DNA from: CALEUX01 sp964608615 | GTDB taxonomy: Bacteria > Bacteroidota > Bacteroidia > Bacteroidales > Marinilabiliaceae | DNA length: 64,000 nucleotides | NCBI GenBank assembly: GCA_964608615.1 | Contig: CAZSQG010000007.1 | Span: 1 to 64,000, forward strand | Direction: 5' to 3' | Part shown: one piece after another, positions 62,312 to 64,000 of the stretch | Position numbering within the stretch: position 1 is the first letter of the stretch | Layout: the number at the start of each line of letters is the position of its first letter | Program-made: the position numbers and the translations under genes | Notes under the pieces: model-generated | Databases searched by the model: none | What the model was told of the DNA's origin: nothing | Seen by the model: only the letters and a program-made list of their open reading frames with translations

Positions 62312-64000
62312 ATGATTAATCCAGTATTTTGGCTTGTTCCAATCACTTCTTTAATTGCCCTTTATTTTGCCTGGCATTTTTTCAGGCAGATGATGAAAAA
62401 ATCTGAGGGCAACGACACAATGAAAGAAATTGCTCAACATGTACGGGATGGTGCCATGGCTTATCTGAAAAGCCAGTATCGTGTTGTTGGGATGGTGTTT
62501 GTAGTATTAGTAGTTCTTTTGGCCGTTTTGGCATATTTGGGAGTTCAAAATCCCTTTGTGCCTGTTGCTTTTTTAACCGGTGGTTTTTTCTCCGGGTTAT
62601 GTGGATTTCTTGGAATGAAAACTGCCACTTATGCTTCAGCACGTACAGCTCAGGGGGCATCGGTTTCGCTTAACCAGGGATTGAAAATCGCATTCCGAAG
62701 TGGAGCCGTAATGGGTCTTATAGTAGTAGGTTTTGGACTATTAGACATCGCAATGTGGTTCTGGTTTTTAAATGATATGATTTTTACGCCTGAAAATATG
62801 GCCAATGGTCTGGATCTTTTTGGGTTGTCATTTGTTCATGCCGGCACCACCGATCACCAAAAAATGGTTGAGATAACTGCTACCATGCTTACTTTTGGTA
62901 TGGGTGCTTCTACACAGGCATTGTTTGCGCGTGTTGGTGGAGGAATATACACAAAAGCAGCTGATGTAGGTGCTGATCTTGTTGGTAAAGTGGAAGCAGG
63001 TATCCCAGAGGACGATCCAAGAAATCCTGCTACCATTGCCGATAACGTGGGTGATAACGTGGGTGATGTAGCCGGAATGGGAGCCGACCTTTACGAATCG
63101 TATTGTGGATCAATACTGGCTACAGCGGCACTAGGTGCAGCCTTGCCATTGTCGGGGGCGGAACAAATGAAAGCGATTATTGCTCCAATGATTGTAGCCG
63201 GAATAGGAATTATTCTGTCTATTGTTGGGATTTATATGGTACGAACAAAAGAGTCGGCTACTCAAAAGAATCTCCTTCAGGCCTTATTAATTGGTACAGG
63301 TGGAAGTTCCTTTTTAATTCTTATTGCTATTGGTGTACTGGCTTGGTTTAACTGGATTAGCTGGGGTGTTTTTGGCTCCGTGATTGCCGGTCTTTTAGCT
63401 GGTGTTATCATTGGCCAGGGTACAGAATATTTTACATCCGATGAATACAAGCCAACAAAGGGTATTGCAGGACAGGCTCTTCAGGGCCCAGCCACAACTA
63501 TCATTGATGGTATGGCTGTTGGTATGTTTTCAACCTGGATACCGGTTGTAACTATTGTGGGAGGTATCATTGCAGCATACGGTTTTGCCGGAGGGTTTAC
63601 TCATTTTGCTCAGGGTGTTTACGGAATCGGTTTTGCTGCAGTTGGAATGCTTTCTACACTTGGCATTACTCTGGCAACTGATGCTTTTGGTCCTATTGCT
63701 GATAATGCTGGTGGTAACGCTGAAATGGCTGATCTGCCTGCCGAGGTACGTCAAAGGACTGATGCTTTGGACATGCTTGGAAATACAACAGCTGCAACGG
63801 GTAAAGGTTTTGCCATTGGTTCGGCTGCTCTTACAGCTCTGGCGTTATTGGCTGCTTATCTTGAGGAGGTTCGCTTATGGTTAGGTAAGATGGCTGTTGC
63901 CTCGGTTGAAGGATATAAAGCTGTTGGCAATGTTTTATTCTATCGGGGTGAAGCTCCTATTGGCGCAGAAGGAAAAGAGTTGATTGAACTTTCATCTGCC
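62312..64000 (+). CDS. hppA: Membrane-bound K+-dependent pyrophosphatase, 3'-truncated
   Basis: The first 563 codons of a protein of usually about 730. ATG 62312 starts a hydrophobic first helix. The pyrophosphate/Mg site is DVGADLVGKVEAGIPEDDPRNPATIADNVGDNVGDVAGMGADL; a second acidic cluster, TDAFGPIADNAGGNAEMADL, follows. GNTTAATGKGFAIGSAALT has Ala where K+-independent enzymes have Lys, so this is the K+-dependent class. It pumps Na+ and/or H+ out of the cytoplasm using PPi. The ion cannot be fixed from the visible part; Bacteroidetes members are often Na+ or Na+,H+ pumps. Confidence 0.95.
   Translation, partial: MINPVFWLVPITSLIALYFAWHFFRQMMKKSEGNDTMKEIAQHVRDGAMAYLKSQYRVVGMVFVVLVVLLAVLAYLGVQNPFVPVAFLTGGFFSGLCGFLGMKTATYASARTAQGASVSLNQGLKIAFRSGAVMGLIVVGFGLLDIAMWFWFLNDMIFTPENMANGLDLFGLSFVHAGTTDHQKMVEITATMLTFGMGASTQALFARVGGGIYTKAADVGADLVGKVEAGIPEDDPRNPATIADNVGDNVGDVAGMGADLYESYCGSILATAALGAALPLSGAEQMKAIIAPMIVAGIGIILSIVGIYMVRTKESATQKNLLQALLIGTGGSSFLILIAIGVLAWFNWISWGVFGSVIAGLLAGVIIGQGTEYFTSDEYKPTKGIAGQALQGPATTIIDGMAVGMFSTWIPVVTIVGGIIAAYGFAGGFTHFAQGVYGIGFAAVGMLSTLGITLATDAFGPIADNAGGNAEMADLPAEVRQRTDALDMLGNTTAATGKGFAIGSAALTALALLAAYLEEVRLWLGKMAVASVEGYKAVGNVLFYRGEAPIGAEGKELIELSSA

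Noticed and set aside
1..64000. CRISPR array, prophage, insertion sequence or restriction/defence island
   Set aside because: No regularly spaced direct repeats, transposase, integrase, phage or cas gene is visible; the only mobile-like item is the REP-like palindrome.

Overview
The window reads as a chromosomal segment from a low-GC member of the Bacteroidota, probably Bacteroidales/Marinilabiliales. The evidence is an ECF sigma/FecR-controlled SusC-SusD pair, DUF4302, BACON and DUF4097 proteins, a GldA-type ABC ATPase, the long plant/Bacteroidetes form of IspG, a ParA-ParB-DUF5683-MltD string, and promoters of the Bacteroidetes type (TTG, about 19-21 nt, TAnnTTTG). Three runs of exactly 10 N (4264-4273, 18171-18180, 58880-58889) are scaffold gaps of unknown true size. 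They fall inside the SusC, IspG and trigger-factor genes; none needs to mean a broken gene.

Layout. 1-1048: 3' part of an Mpl-like Mur ligase. 1495-12857: an ECF sigma factor, FecR anti-sigma, SusC with an STN signalling domain, SusD, an HExxH lipoprotein, a DUF4302 lipoprotein and a BACON-repeat lipoprotein, closed by a strong terminator. No glycoside hydrolase is present, so the locus looks peptide- or protein-directed rather than glycan-directed. 12933-20253: DUF4097 protein, CoA-transferase, PdxH, GldA-like ATPase, IspG and a conserved secreted protein. 20640-25931: ParA, ParB, DUF5683 protein, LysM lytic transglycosylase and a membrane zinc peptidase. 26245-26824: an NlpC/P60 lipoprotein apparently split by one extra base.

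27893-35023: an RDD protein divergent from a tight run of SpoIIM-like protein, polytopic membrane protein, DUF4129, DUF4350, MoxR ATPase and DUF58. This is a recurrent but functionally unexplained cell-envelope cluster. 35066-42698: type Vd patatin phospholipase, shikimate kinase, a 117-bp REP-like palindromic element, and topoisomerase IV A and B. 43346-47683: an L-arabinose operon (araA, araD, araB) with a near-perfect operator palindrome lying on the predicted promoter and an internal terminator after araA.

47874-55476: obg, adk and hpt on the minus strand, a PorV-like outer-membrane protein overlapping a helix-hairpin-helix surface protein, and recQ. 56217-64000: tatC, lptB, tRNA-Leu(UAG), trigger factor, clpP, clpX and the 5' part of a K+-dependent membrane pyrophosphatase. 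Most of the window is core housekeeping. The least explained parts are the sigma/FecR SusCD-metallopeptidase locus, whose last two lipoproteins share an unnamed C-terminal domain, the MoxR/DUF58 membrane cluster, and several intergenic palindromes.
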